Assembly (NCBI GenBank): GCA_017554305.1
Contig: JAFZIN010000007.1
Span: forward strand, 124,001 to 188,000
Source: Bacteroidales bacterium
Lineage (GTDB): Bacteria; Bacteroidota; Bacteroidia; Bacteroidales; UBA932
Direction: 5' to 3'
DNA: 64,000 nucleotides
The notes below the pieces were generated by a model. It had not been told where the DNA came from. It worked only from the letters and a program-made list of their open reading frames with translations, and did no database searches. Shown here one piece after another: positions 16,065 to 23,910 of this stretch (position 1 is the first letter of the stretch; each line of letters begins with the position of its first letter). The position numbers were made by a program, and so were the translations under genes.

Positions 16065-17189
16065 TTACCTAAACAAATCCAAATATGATTGCATAGCATA
16101 AAAGCAATTCCTTTTTCCTCCTGTGATTTCAGTGAGAATACCTCTCTTCTCAAGTTCGGAAATAAGATTGTATGCTGAGGCAACAGAAATATCGCACACC
16201 TTCGCAATTTTTTTAGCATCCACTACAGGTCTCATATACAACTCCTTAATTACAGTCATTGCATTTGCAGAACGGCTACCCATCTGCCGAACAATAGCCT
16301 CCTGTTCCTTCTCAAGAGAAAGAATTTTATTAAACGTATTAACTCCTTTTTCAGCAGTTTCTATGATACCTTGTAAAAAGAAACTGAGCCATTGAGAAAG
16401 ATCATTATCAGTTCTTACCTTCATTATGGAGGAATAATAAGAATTCCTGTGTTTTTCAAGGTAATCAGACATATACAAAACAGGACGCTTCAAAAGTCCC
16501 TTACTTACTAGATATAATGTTATCAGCAATCTTCCTGTACGTCCGTTCCCATCATTAAACGGATGGATTGTCTCAAATTGATAATGAATAATGGCTATCT
16601 TCAATAAATCCGGCAACTGCGTCTCTGAATTATGAATAAACTTCTCAATATCGGACATTAAATCATAAATCATATTGGCTGGCGGTGGAATAAAAATGGC
16701 ATCGTTAATATTTGCTCCGCCAATCCAGTTCTGAGATAATCTAAACTCTCCTGGCTGCTTATTCTTCCCCCTTACACCTTTCATCAACTCTGAATGTACT
16801 TCTCTAATCAACCTTGAGGACAATGGCAAAGACTCCAATCTCGGAATTGCTTGGTTTATGGCAGAAATGTAATTCTGAATCTCAGCCCAATCATCCCTTT
16901 TGTCCAACGGAACAGACTCTTCCGGCATAACTGCTTGTTGAATATTGGTCTGAGTGCCCTCTATTTTGCTAGATAAAGTTGCCTCTTTAGCAATATGCAT
17001 TGAAATGAACAAATCTATGTTTGGGATATACTCCGAGAACATATCCAACCTACCTAACATCCTATCAGCCTTGCTCAATAATGACAAAACATTCATATCG
17101 TTTATTGTCCATGCCCTATTGATTAAGGACGGAACAAAACTCTTAAATGACCCTTGGTTAACGAATACCCCTGATTTGAACAAGTTCAT
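16065..17189 (-). CDS. Fic-family protein (AMP-transferase) with its own inhibitory helix
   Basis: 374 residues. The Fic active-site motif HPFNDGNGRTGR (about residues 208-219) is complete, with catalytic His and the anion-binding Asn-Gly loop. SSKIEGTQ (about residues 71-78) fits the [S/T]xxxE[G/N] inhibitory helix, so this is class II (autoinhibited at the N-terminus). The C-terminal ~100 residues contain a winged-helix segment (KKIAKVCDISVASAYNLISE, then LEKRGILTE) as in common Fic-HTH proteins. The family transfers AMP from ATP to hydroxyl side chains of target proteins. The promoter at 17213-17243 is close to consensus. The cellular target is unknown. Confidence 0.9.
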   Translation of the reverse strand: MNLFKSGVFVNQGSFKSFVPSLINRAWTINDMNVLSLLSKADRMLGRLDMFSEYIPNIDLFISMHIAKEATLSSKIEGTQTNIQQAVMPEESVPLDKRDDWAEIQNYISAINQAIPRLESLPLSSRLIREVHSELMKGVRGKNKQPGEFRLSQNWIGGANINDAIFIPPPANMIYDLMSDIEKFIHNSETQLPDLLKIAIIHYQFETIHPFNDGNGRTGRLLITLYLVSKGLLKRPVLYMSDYLEKHRNSYYSSIMKVRTDNDLSQWLSFFLQGIIETAEKGVNTFNKILSLEKEQEAIVRQMGSRSANAMTVIKELYMRPVVDAKKIAKVCDISVASAYNLISELEKRGILTEITGGKRNCFYAMQSYLDLFR

Positions 17190-17212
17190 AGCCGTTATTT
17201 TAAAAATCTGCG

Positions 17213-17243
17213 CAAATGTAAAATAAAGTTTTTACTATTCAAA
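17213..17243 (-). promoter_or_regulatory. Promoter of the fic gene
   Basis: Minus-strand TACATTTG (17213-17220), a 19-nt spacer and TTTG (17240-17243). All positions match the Bacteroidota consensus. Confidence 0.6.
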
Positions 17244-17299
17244 GAAATTTATGATTTTTAGAATAATCCTTTTACTAATCCAAAAGAATGGAAGTTTTT

Positions 17300-17337
17300 A
17301 AAAACAAAAGCCGGCTACTGGACACCCAGCAACCGGC
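17300..17337 (-). terminator. Terminator downstream of DUF3307/SatD
   Basis: Minus-strand hairpin with arms 17310-17321 and 17326-17337 (GCCGG...CCGGC, inner mismatches), followed by TTTTGTTTTT. It lies past repeat copy A. Confidence 0.6.
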
Positions 17338-17350
17338 TACTTTAAATTCA

Positions 17351-17412
17351 TCCTTTTTTCCTCCGCGATAGTTCCCCTTCCACTCTCTCGCCCTATCACT
17401 CTCACCACACCT
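17351..17412 (-). repeat. Intergenic repeat family, copy A
   Basis: Core TCCTCCGCGATAGTTCCCC followed by CACTCTC and TATCACTCTCACC. It matches copies B (18881), C (22865), D (23852), E (25948) and F (27937). It sits between the DUF3307 stop and its terminator. Read on the minus strand the core can encode GTIAEE, like the WbuC remnant at 28027-28114. Confidence 0.65.
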
Positions 17413-17451
17413 TATCAACCATTCTCGTCGGCATACTATTGTATTATAATT

Positions 17452-18141
17452 CTATTTCACCCCTATCACCATCATCCCGGCCAGCACCGCAATAAATATA
17501 CTCAGCAGCGTTCCGGCCAGCACATACTGCGTCTTGGCAGTATCCTTCTCGCTGAATCTTATAATCGACTTTGCCGCAATCAGTAGACCCAGCGCATCGT
17601 AATGCCCCAAGCAAACAAATAACAGAATCAGCCACCGCTCAATAGTTCCAATCAAAGCACCGGCATTAAATCCGCTCTCCTTTTCAGCAGGCATATTCAC
17701 ACTATAGTGCTTCAACATCAGCTTGATAAAGATATTCGCCGGTTTCCAGCAAACCAGTACGGCAACCGCACCAGCAACATATCTAAGTTCTATTCCTAGC
17801 GGCAAGTTCCAATCGTACAACAGACTCCACAACCATGCCACCAAGGCAAGCGTTCCAACGTGCAGCGCCTGATCTAAGGCAAACCACGTCACCTTATCCG
17901 GCCGATAAGACTTCCATATATCAATGCCCAAATGAGCCACTCCTATAATCAGCGCACCCCACCATAAGCAAACATCCCATGACGCCAGCCATGTCAGCGC
18001 GAACACAATCAGCGCATGAACATACTGTTGACCACTACGCCAGTGCTTATCGGCCTTACTCTTGCAGGATGCTGTTGTCTGAAAAAAGAAATCAGCAACC
18101 ACGTGTGCCAACAATAAACAAAGAAACAATTCTACCCACAT
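17452..18141 (-). CDS. DUF3307 membrane protein
   Basis: 229 residues, almost all hydrophobic, about six membrane segments. The N-terminus LLLAHVVADFFFQT with HVVADF, the HALIVF segment, HLGIDIWK and the DQALH motif are the conserved His/Asp signatures of the DUF3307 family. The His and Asp pattern suggests metal or proton coordination within the membrane, but no function is established. It overlaps the SatD-like gene by 10 nt, which is the standard pairing of these two families. Confidence 0.8.
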   Translation of the reverse strand: MWVELFLCLLLAHVVADFFFQTTASCKSKADKHWRSGQQYVHALIVFALTWLASWDVCLWWGALIIGVAHLGIDIWKSYRPDKVTWFALDQALHVGTLALVAWLWSLLYDWNLPLGIELRYVAGAVAVLVCWKPANIFIKLMLKHYSVNMPAEKESGFNAGALIGTIERWLILLFVCLGHYDALGLLIAAKSIIRFSEKDTAKTQYVLAGTLLSIFIAVLAGMMVIGVK

Positions 18142-18800
18142 ATCTGATCAAAGTTAAAATGTTCAAAGTCTTTGATTGCCATATCTAATAGGCCCCATTT
18201 AGCCAAAGAAGAACGACTGTTTACTGCCGATTGATAAATATTCAGCATCTCGCTAATCTGTCGTTCCTTATACCCAATAAGTTTATAAAAGACCACTTCC
18301 ACCTGCTTGATGGAATATGACCCGATGAGGTTGTCAATCAACGATACGTATGACTCCAAAATCCAATGAACCCCAACCAAGTCCGACTCTATACCAATTG
18401 CAGAAAACACATCTCTTTCTGCACTAATAGCATCAAGATTCCTTCCTGAAATATAGATTGCCGGACCATCCATAATATCTTCTTTCTTATCAACATATTT
18501 TAGGCTCCCAAGTCCTATTGAAAAGCGAATCCCCAAACGACGCGTAAGATATGAGCTACCAATACTATCAGCATACATGCGAACGAACAACTTAATGATG
18601 ATTGCTATTCTCAGTACCTTTCCGCATTCCGGAACATAACACTCTATCGTATCCCCTCTGACAATCCTCCCCCAGAATCCAGGAAGAATCTCGGCCTCAA
18701 TGCGCTCAAAGAGAGATTGCAATCGCTTCCTCAGCTCAATCAGGTCTCTTGTTTCAAGAGAAGTAGAATTAACAATATCTGCAGAAATAGTGGCAACCAT
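18132..18800 (-). CDS. SatD-like protein
   Basis: 222 residues. The start MVATISADIVNSTSLETRDL and the GRIVRGDTIECYVPE segment match the SatD family, whose fold resembles nucleotide-cyclase domains (AD-x-VNST at the first strand). Residues about 175-215 form a helix-turn-helix (LIGYKERQISEMLNIYQSAV), like a sigma-70 region 4. The gene lies upstream of and overlaps the DUF3307 gene. The pair may sense a signal through the cyclase-like domain. SatD in streptococci was linked to acid tolerance with SatC-E; for Bacteroidales forms no role is known to me. Confidence 0.75.
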   Translation of the reverse strand: MVATISADIVNSTSLETRDLIELRKRLQSLFERIEAEILPGFWGRIVRGDTIECYVPECGKVLRIAIIIKLFVRMYADSIGSSYLTRRLGIRFSIGLGSLKYVDKKEDIMDGPAIYISGRNLDAISAERDVFSAIGIESDLVGVHWILESYVSLIDNLIGSYSIKQVEVVFYKLIGYKERQISEMLNIYQSAVNSRSSLAKWGLLDMAIKDFEHFNFDQICG

Positions 18801-18824
18801 TTTTCTTTAATTATTTGTTCATGA

Positions 18825-18855
18825 CAAAAATATCAAAATTTTATTAGATAACCAA
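18825..18855 (-). promoter_or_regulatory. Promoter of satD-DUF3307
   Basis: Minus-strand TATTTTTG (18825-18832) with TTG (18853-18855) 20 nt upstream. Confidence 0.5.
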
Positions 18856-18880
18856 GATTTATCAAAGAATTATTAGATAT

Positions 18881-18977
18881 TCCTTCTCCGCGATAGTTTC
18901 CCCATCCACTCTCTTCTCTCCCCTTTTCACTATCCCAAACCGCTATCACCCCTAACACCCTTCGGCTCAATCTGTTC
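18881..18977 (-). repeat. Intergenic repeat family, copy B
   Basis: About 97 nt. A stretch of 46 nt from CTCCGCGATAGTTTCCCC through CCCCTTTTCACT is identical to copy F at 27937. The far end ATCACCCCTAACACCC plus GGCTCAATCTGTT is shared with C, E and F. It lies in the 366-nt gap between satD and the 43-aa gene. The rest of that gap holds only the hairpins listed next. Confidence 0.7.
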
Positions 18978-18979
18978 CA

Positions 18980-19003
18980 CCACTTTCTTCAAAAAGAAAG
19001 TGG
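18980..19003. repeat. Inverted repeat adjoining copy B
   Basis: Perfect 10-bp stem C-CACTTTCTT / AAGAAAGTG-G with a 4-nt CAAA loop. It immediately follows the GGCTCAATCTGTT end of repeat copy B. No T-run on either strand, so it is not an obvious terminator. Confidence 0.45.
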
Positions 19004-19066
19004 CGTTCTAATAAATTACTCTTCTCCCAACCACTTCACAACCTCCAACCGCCATACTTCTTCCGA

Positions 19067-19099
19067 CAAAAAAAGTCGGCTAACGTTCTGATAGCCGAC
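19067..19099 (-). terminator. Strong intrinsic terminator
   Basis: Minus-strand perfect 8-bp stem GTCGGCTA/TAGCCGAC (19075-19099) with a 9-nt loop, followed by TTTTTTT. It lies 68 nt past the 43-aa gene. Confidence 0.8.
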
Positions 19100-19166
19100 C
19101 TTGAAATCAAACGAGAGTTATTATCTCAAACACTAACAATCTCATCTTCAAAATAATCAAAGACTT

Positions 19167-19298
19167 TTAATCTCCTTTCTTATGAAAGTGAGGCTTTAGC
19201 GAAGATGTATTGCCTGGCGTCTTCTTATTGTCGTGTTGACGCCTATCGGGTTTCCCCGTTGATTTCGCGATTCTCTTTGGTCCTGGTTTAATTCCCAT
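19167..19298 (-). CDS. 43-aa highly basic peptide
   Basis: ATG 19298 to TAA 19167. The sequence begins MGIKPGPKRIAKSTGKPDRR and ends LKPHFHKKGD; it is rich in Lys, Arg, His and Pro with no hydrophobic core. No family recognised. It lies between the zinc-finger gene and a strong terminator, which supports a real transcript. It could be a small RNA-binding protein, or a spurious frame in a noncoding RNA. Confidence 0.4.
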   Translation of the reverse strand: MGIKPGPKRIAKSTGKPDRRQHDNKKTPGNTSSLKPHFHKKGD

Positions 19299-19392
19299 AA
19301 AATCAAAGTTTTAATTAAACAATTTTGGTACTGGAGCCAGCCAGACAAATCAAATTACAAATGGTAATTTGTACCCATTTGACATCCAAACC

Positions 19393-19683
19393 CTACCACA
19401 AGATTGCATTGTTCGGATTCACAGGAACAAGCGGTCCCTCTACATAAAAACTCGCGCCACGTTGTGTATTACATTCATGGCAAAGAGGAACAATGTACCA
19501 TTCATCACCGCCGTATACGAGTTGAACATGAGCACCGTCCGTTGATGTTCTATAACATCCTACACGATGACATGTACCTGCATTGAGGCCCGTTTTCTTT
19601 TCCCAGTAATCTAACCAGGATGAATAACCAGCAGGAGCGGGTCTCGATCCCTCTTGCAAGTTTTTAACATAAAATTTTGACAT
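19393..19683 (-). CDS. 96-aa zinc-finger/HNH-like protein
   Basis: I start at ATG 19683 (MSKFYVKNLQEGSRPAPAGY) rather than the in-frame start at 19845, because the added 54 residues look like translated intergenic sequence. CHRVGC at residues 41-46, H60 or so, and LCHECN form a C-x4-C...C-x2-C metal site as in HNH endonuclease folds. The histidine and asparagine that would complete an HNH active site (DGAHVQL and CNTQRG) are partly present. So it may be a nuclease or a structural zinc finger. It is divergent from RloA, next to it. Confidence 0.5.
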   Translation of the reverse strand: MSKFYVKNLQEGSRPAPAGYSSWLDYWEKKTGLNAGTCHRVGCYRTSTDGAHVQLVYGGDEWYIVPLCHECNTQRGASFYVEGPLVPVNPNNAILW

Positions 19684-19860
19684 AAAAAATTCCCCATCAA
19701 GCTTGCGGTTACTGCAGCCCGTCAGTTTTTTGTTATAATGAAGGTGACAGTGCCTTTGCCATAAGTTCTTGGCAACCCCTATGCCAAAAATAAAAATGTG
19801 CCACTTTGGCATTTTATTTTGCTCATTTGTCATTATAGCGCCCAAAATCTAAAATAAAGT

Positions 19861-19912
19861 TTTGATTTTATTTGATTTTATTTGATTATTTCAAACATTT
19901 CTTTTACTTTTG
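19861..19912 (+). promoter_or_regulatory. Promoter of rloAB with three 10-bp direct repeats
   Basis: TTTG (19881-19884), a 20-nt spacer and TACTTTTG (19905-19912). Three tandem units TTTGATTTTA, TTTGATTTTA, TTTGATTATT (19861-19890) run up to and across the -33 box, one per helical turn. Confidence 0.6.
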
Positions 19913-19934
19913 TTGACCAATTAGACTGACACAT

Positions 19935-21221
19935 ATGATTCAAGAAATTCGTTTCAAGAATTTTTTATCCTTTAGAGATGAGGCTGTATTTTCCTTTGAA
20001 CCATCTAAGGATGAACCCATTAACCGTGTGGTAATCATGCCTGACGGCACTAAGTTACTTCGATTTGCCGTAGTGTTTGGAGCTAACGCATCTGGCAAGT
20101 CCAATTTTATGGAAGCGTTTAATTTCCTGCGCCGGTTTTGGACTCAGGTACCAAACAGGAATGACCTGTCAACTCGCGTAGTCCCCTTCTTACTGGACAA
20201 AGAGACACCCAACGAAGACTCCTCTTTTGAGATGAAGTTCTACGTAGGCGATGCACGTTATTGGTACAAACTCAGCCTAAACAAAGAGCGAGTCTACAGC
20301 GAATCCTTGTTATTCTATGAGTCCAACCGTCCTACCCGCATATTCTGGAGAGAGTATGCAGATGGAACTTCCGTGGTCAACTTTAACCCCGCAGCCGTGA
20401 AGCTCAAAGCAGCTGAGGTTGAGGCCATTAATATCAACTGTTGGAAAAACATGTCGCTCTTCGCCTCTATGACTAAGGTAAACGTCAGCATTCCTCACAT
20501 CAGCAATGTTATTGAATGGATTAACGAGAAGCTGTTACCTAGAATTGATGACCGTACAGAACTATCTGGCTATGCGAAAGAGAAGATGCTCAAGGAGGAG
20601 GGATTCCGCCAGTATCTCCAGGAATTCATCAAAAAAGCCGACTTGAGAATCGCCGAAATCAAAGTAAAAGAGACAGTGCACACACTCAATGAGCAGCAAC
20701 TGAAGGTCGTTTCGGATGCCCCTTTCTTGGATGAAGAACAGAAGAAGGAAATCCTGTCCAACGGATCTATCAGCGACATAAATGCCGGATTCCTGATACA
20801 AGTTAAGAATGTCCGTGGCATAGAAGAGTATATTTTGCCGGAAAACCGTCAATCTTCTGGAACAACACGTGTGATTGAATTGGAATCAGCCATATACACT
20901 ACCATTAAAGAGCAAGCTTTTCTGCCTGTTGATGAGATAGAAGCCTCCTTGCACCCATTCCTAATTGATTTCATCCTAGACCGATTTCTCAAAGAGGATA
21001 ACAATAGGTCGCAACTCCTGGTTGCCACACACTACGACCCACTTCTTGATAATATTGATGACCTCTTTGGAAAAGATTCCGTCTGGTTCACAGACAAGAA
21101 AGAAGATGGTAATACAGAACTCTATCCTTTAACAGATTTCAAAGGTTTGAATAAGTTATCATCCATCCGTAAATCCTATAAGAATGGCCAGTTTGGCGCC
21201 GTTCCTGAAATATATGTATAA
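19935..21221 (+). CDS. rloA: RloA-like AAA ATPase
   Basis: 428 residues. N-terminal FKNFLSFRDEAVFSF is the usual start of the SMC/ABC-like AAA_15/AAA_21 ATPases. Walker A GANASGKSN lies at residues 49-57. The ABC-type signature region and Walker B follow near residue 330 (LPVDEIEASLHP), with the switch His in LVATHYDPLLD. A helical insert lies between. The gene pairs with RloB 17 nt downstream. RloA-RloB pairs are restriction-linked and resemble the ATPase plus Toprim-nuclease logic of OLD and PARIS defence systems, so an antiphage role is likely but inferred. Confidence 0.8.
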   Translation: MIQEIRFKNFLSFRDEAVFSFEPSKDEPINRVVIMPDGTKLLRFAVVFGANASGKSNFMEAFNFLRRFWTQVPNRNDLSTRVVPFLLDKETPNEDSSFEMKFYVGDARYWYKLSLNKERVYSESLLFYESNRPTRIFWREYADGTSVVNFNPAAVKLKAAEVEAININCWKNMSLFASMTKVNVSIPHISNVIEWINEKLLPRIDDRTELSGYAKEKMLKEEGFRQYLQEFIKKADLRIAEIKVKETVHTLNEQQLKVVSDAPFLDEEQKKEILSNGSISDINAGFLIQVKNVRGIEEYILPENRQSSGTTRVIELESAIYTTIKEQAFLPVDEIEASLHPFLIDFILDRFLKEDNNRSQLLVATHYDPLLDNIDDLFGKDSVWFTDKKEDGNTELYPLTDFKGLNKLSSIRKSYKNGQFGAVPEIYV

Positions 21222-21238
21222 GAGGAAGGAGGCAAGCT

Positions 21239-21880
21239 ATGGGTAGAGTCATAAAGGAAAGGGAATTAAAGAAATCACGTATCACCGTGATTGGAGAAGG
21301 GTTAACGGAACGCTGGTACTTTGAACATCTGCGCACTGTTATGGGCTATCGTTATGACTGCAAGCCCCGTTTCTTCTCTCATCAGTCATATGATGAGATG
21401 AGAAAACTCATTGAATGGGTTCTTCAGAACGATGGTATTGCCGTTTGTGTTTGCGACGCGGATATCACACGCACTAACGTTGTAGAGAACCAAAGGCTCG
21501 AGGAAATGAAAAAGAAATATGCCGAAAAAGAGAATGTCATTATCTGTGACAGCATGCCTTCTATTGAGTTCTGGTTCCTGCTCCACTATTTAGAAACCAG
21601 CCGTCATTTCCGTGATTCTGCCGAAGTAGCCAGCGTTCTACGTCGTTGGCTACCTGCATTCCAGAAAAACGGAACCTTCCTAGAAAAGCCTCAGTGGGTA
21701 TCGAACTTGTGTGCTGATGGCAAAATGGAGTTAGCACAGTCCCGTGCAGAAATACTTTCTCAAAAAGCACAAAACGAATCTTATTCCAACATTTATAAGG
21801 CCATCAAATTATTCACCGAAAGGAAAAAAGGTAGTGACACAAAATTTATCAACAATAACACCAACTCGTCACTCCTTTAG
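21239..21880 (+). CDS. rloB: RloB-family Toprim-like protein
   Basis: 213 residues. VIGEGLTERWYFEHL near residue 17 carries the Toprim glutamate (E-G-x-T-E), and VCVCDADITRTNV supplies the D-x-D pair. PSIEFWFLLHYLETSRHF is the conserved core of the RloB family (Pfam RloB). A nuclease or sensor role is expected. It starts 17 nt after rloA with an AGGAAGGAGG-like ribosome-binding site between. Its end overlaps the convergent membrane-protein gene by 12 nt. Confidence 0.8.
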   Translation: MGRVIKERELKKSRITVIGEGLTERWYFEHLRTVMGYRYDCKPRFFSHQSYDEMRKLIEWVLQNDGIAVCVCDADITRTNVVENQRLEEMKKKYAEKENVIICDSMPSIEFWFLLHYLETSRHFRDSAEVASVLRRWLPAFQKNGTFLEKPQWVSNLCADGKMELAQSRAEILSQKAQNESYSNIYKAIKLFTERKKGSDTKFINNNTNSSLL

Positions 21881-22609
21881 CCATTTAATTCTTGCAGAGA
21901 GAACTAACACTACATACGCAGCATTCTCAAAAAGAAGAAAGAAAAGAAGAAAAGTCTTTATTGTAACCTTACCAAAGAGAAACTCATTTGTCCCAAAAAG
22001 AAGGATTAGAGGAAAGACTATTATGTCAAATATCACTAGCGGAGTCAGAGCCTGTTTAACTCTGATTTCTGGTCGTTTAATAGTTTTAATTCCGTCTGCT
22101 CGAACATCAAATCTTATGAAGGATGAATTTTTTACTTCCCCTTCCACAACAACACAGATATCAAAAAACTCATCTCTCTTTAATAGGTCCCATTTTAGAG
22201 AGTAACGGTTCCGACTCTTTTGAATAGTAGGATTAATACCTTCTTTCTCACAACACGCATAAATATCAACAACCTCATACTTATCAATCAATATGTAAAC
22301 AGGTCGACTACATCTTTGAGAATAAAGGATATCATTATCTCCATCATTCTTCAATCGTATCTTTATGACGGATAGAGAACCCGTGAAGTTCTTTCCGTCA
22401 TAAGAAACGGAAATTTTAAGTTTATCCTTTGACAAGTTTTGACAAACAGTTGAAGAAGGTGTTGTCCTGGATATGTTAAAGGGTCTTCTCTTGGTAATAA
22501 ACAGATACTTAAGCAATGGGTAAAGGAGAACAATTGCATAACCAATAACTCCCGCAATAATAAAACCTGTAATGTCGTATTCTTTCAATAAGTCAATCAA
22601 GTATTTCAT
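21869..22609 (-). CDS. Membrane protein with a cytoplasmic or exposed beta-rich domain
   Basis: 246 residues. One N-terminal membrane segment (GFIIAGVIGYAIVLLYPLLK), a ~130-residue soluble middle with repeated I-x-L-x-N-D-G-D and KWDLLKRDEF-like strands, and two C-terminal segments (LVIFDIIVFPLILLF and TFLLFFLLFENAAYVVLVL). No family recognised. The organisation (short anchor, soluble domain, two C-terminal segments) recalls effectors or sensors in two-gene membrane systems. Promoter at 22660-22692. It converges with rloB. Confidence 0.6.
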   Translation of the reverse strand: MKYLIDLLKEYDITGFIIAGVIGYAIVLLYPLLKYLFITKRRPFNISRTTPSSTVCQNLSKDKLKISVSYDGKNFTGSLSVIKIRLKNDGDNDILYSQRCSRPVYILIDKYEVVDIYACCEKEGINPTIQKSRNRYSLKWDLLKRDEFFDICVVVEGEVKNSSFIRFDVRADGIKTIKRPEIRVKQALTPLVIFDIIVFPLILLFGTNEFLFGKVTIKTFLLFFLLFENAAYVVLVLSARIKWLKE

Positions 22610-22659
22610 ATCTAATTTGTTTTAACCCGCCCTATTTTCTTTGCATCATCATGTTTTTG

Positions 22660-22692
22660 CAAAGTTAACCTCTACCCTCCTTCAATTGCAAA
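22660..22692 (-). promoter_or_regulatory. Promoter of the membrane-protein gene
   Basis: Minus-strand TAACTTTG (22660-22667) and TTTG (22689-22692), 21-nt spacer. Confidence 0.5.
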
Positions 22693-22810
22693 TAAACAAA
22701 CTAACAAGTTGCTAACATATTCATAGATATCTGATTCTCTTCCGATTACGCCATTAGTAACTATAACAAAATCAATCTAGTTTATAATAATCTTACCAAC
22801 CCCACTCCCA

Positions 22811-22850
22811 CACAAAACAAAAGCCAGCCGCTGAAATCCAGCAATCGGCT
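22811..22850 (-). terminator. Terminator downstream of the HEPN-like gene
   Basis: Minus-strand imperfect hairpin AGCCGATTGCTG...CAGCGGCTGGCT followed by TTTTGTTTTG. It has the same position relative to repeat copy C as the 17300 terminator has to copy A. The 341-nt gap 22610-22950 otherwise holds only the promoter and copy C. Confidence 0.5.
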
Positions 22851-22864
22851 ACTATAACTTATTT

Positions 22865-22966
22865 CTCTTCCTCCCCGATAGTCACCCTTCCACTCTCTTC
22901 TCTCCACCTTTCACTCTCACACAACCGCATCACCACTAACGCCAACCAGCTCAATCTGTTTCGCTA
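22865..22966 (-). repeat. Intergenic repeat family, copy C
   Basis: TCTTCCTCCCCGATAG, then CCACTCTCTTCTCTCC, CATCACCACTAACGCC and AGCTCAATCTGTTTCGCT. It runs into the last codons of the HEPN-like gene (its final SETD and stop use the repeat). TCTTCCTCCCCGATAG also occurs unchanged in the WbuC remnant (28043-28058). Confidence 0.7.
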
Positions 22967-23724
22967 AACACCCGAGCCTTAACATTATCTGGTGTATAGA
23001 ACGGTTCAGTAAGCGCTTTGTTTTCTAATGTAATACTCTGAAAAACATATTCTATGCTGTTATGCAAAACATACATTAAAAAAGAAGAATAAAGAAAACG
23101 ACTTTGGAAATCATCAAATGATAGCATCTCCAAAGGAGATGAACTTGTGTGAATATGTATCTTTCTTTGGCCTTCATAAATGGAGTAGTTGGAATGGGCA
23201 AATGCATTTCTAATACTTGATTTATATCCCTTTGCAATGATTTCACCCAGTTTATATCCATTCGCCTTTAAAGGAGTAATTATCTCATTATTAATCCATT
23301 TATACATACCAGTCTCCGGAATCTTCACATTCCACTCATAACCTCTTCCAGATAAGATAGATGAAATCCTGTGAAGTAACTCCAAATGATAATCCGAATT
23401 CCACAGGTGAGAATAAATCATCATCTCAATTGAAAGATCATCAATACCACTATCCCCCAGGTATTTGAATCCCTCCCTGTGGTAATTTCTATTCATATAT
23501 CTTAGCCAAAACTTCTTTCTTGTATTATCGTAATAAAGATCACGATTGTCATCTATCACATATACAGACGCAATAAAATCTTTATCCTTCAAATTAGGAT
23601 CAATATCAGCCCTCCCAACTAGCAAGACAAAAGAGAGCCAGTCTCTTTTAGAAATAGCCTTAAGTACTTCACCAATAGTATCTTTTACCTCACACTGAAT
23701 CTCTTCTATCATATCACAATACAT
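22951..23724 (-). CDS. 257-aa protein with HEPN-like RNAF-x-H motif
   Basis: No family matched with certainty. Residues near 170-176 read RNAFAHSNY, which is the R-x4-H signature of HEPN RNases (R, four residues, H), set in a helical context as in Apea-like HEPN proteins (GYKSSIRNAFAHSNY). The N-terminal part is acidic and helical. No membrane segment. HEPN proteins often cleave RNA in toxin-antitoxin or abortive-infection systems. An alternative start is ATG 23712. Its 3' end lies inside repeat copy C. It is single, with no small antitoxin gene beside it. Confidence 0.55.
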   Translation of the reverse strand: MYCDMIEEIQCEVKDTIGEVLKAISKRDWLSFVLLVGRADIDPNLKDKDFIASVYVIDDNRDLYYDNTRKKFWLRYMNRNYHREGFKYLGDSGIDDLSIEMMIYSHLWNSDYHLELLHRISSILSGRGYEWNVKIPETGMYKWINNEIITPLKANGYKLGEIIAKGYKSSIRNAFAHSNYSIYEGQRKIHIHTSSSPLEMLSFDDFQSRFLYSSFLMYVLHNSIEYVFQSITLENKALTEPFYTPDNVKARVFSETD

Positions 23725-23763
23725 TTAACACTCAATAATACATCTTTTCAAAAAAGTAGCACA

Positions 23764-23832
23764 GCGGTTATCCTCGGCTGACGAGGAAAGCCCCTCAATG
23801 GCTCCCCACAGCCCAAAGGGGAGATAACCGCC
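23764..23832 (+). repeat. 70-nt structured intergenic repeat, copy 2
   Basis: Outer stem GCGGTTATC (23764-23772) and GATAACCGC (23823-23831), inner hairpins CCTCG/CGAGG, AGCC/GGCT and CTCCCC/GGGGAG. Compared with copy 1 at 12409, differences fall in loops or restore pairing: hairpin 2 is AGC/GCT in copy 1 and AGCC/GGCT here. It lies in a 482-nt gap between genes. Confidence 0.65.
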
Positions 23833-23851
23833 CCATAAGGTTGTATCACAC

Positions 23852-23910
23852 TTTTTTATCTGCTATAGTTTGCCTCTAGTCTCTTCACTCTCCCTATCAC
23901 TCTCTACTCA
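23852..23910 (-). repeat. Intergenic repeat family, copy D (diverged)
   Basis: TCTGCTATAGTTTGCC, then CTAGTCTCTTCACTC and CCTATCACTCTCTACTC. It aligns with copy A at the core and the TATCACTCTC part, but is degraded. The rest of 23725-24206 shows no gene; a -7-like TATATTTG (24178-24185) precedes the next gene. Confidence 0.45.

Noticed and set aside
17444-17635. Minus-strand 63-codon frame inside DUF3307
   Set aside because: Out-of-frame shadow of the DUF3307 gene.
19684-19845. N-terminal extension of the zinc-finger gene to 19845
   Set aside because: The added residues are unlike a protein core and the internal ATG at 19683 is a natural start.
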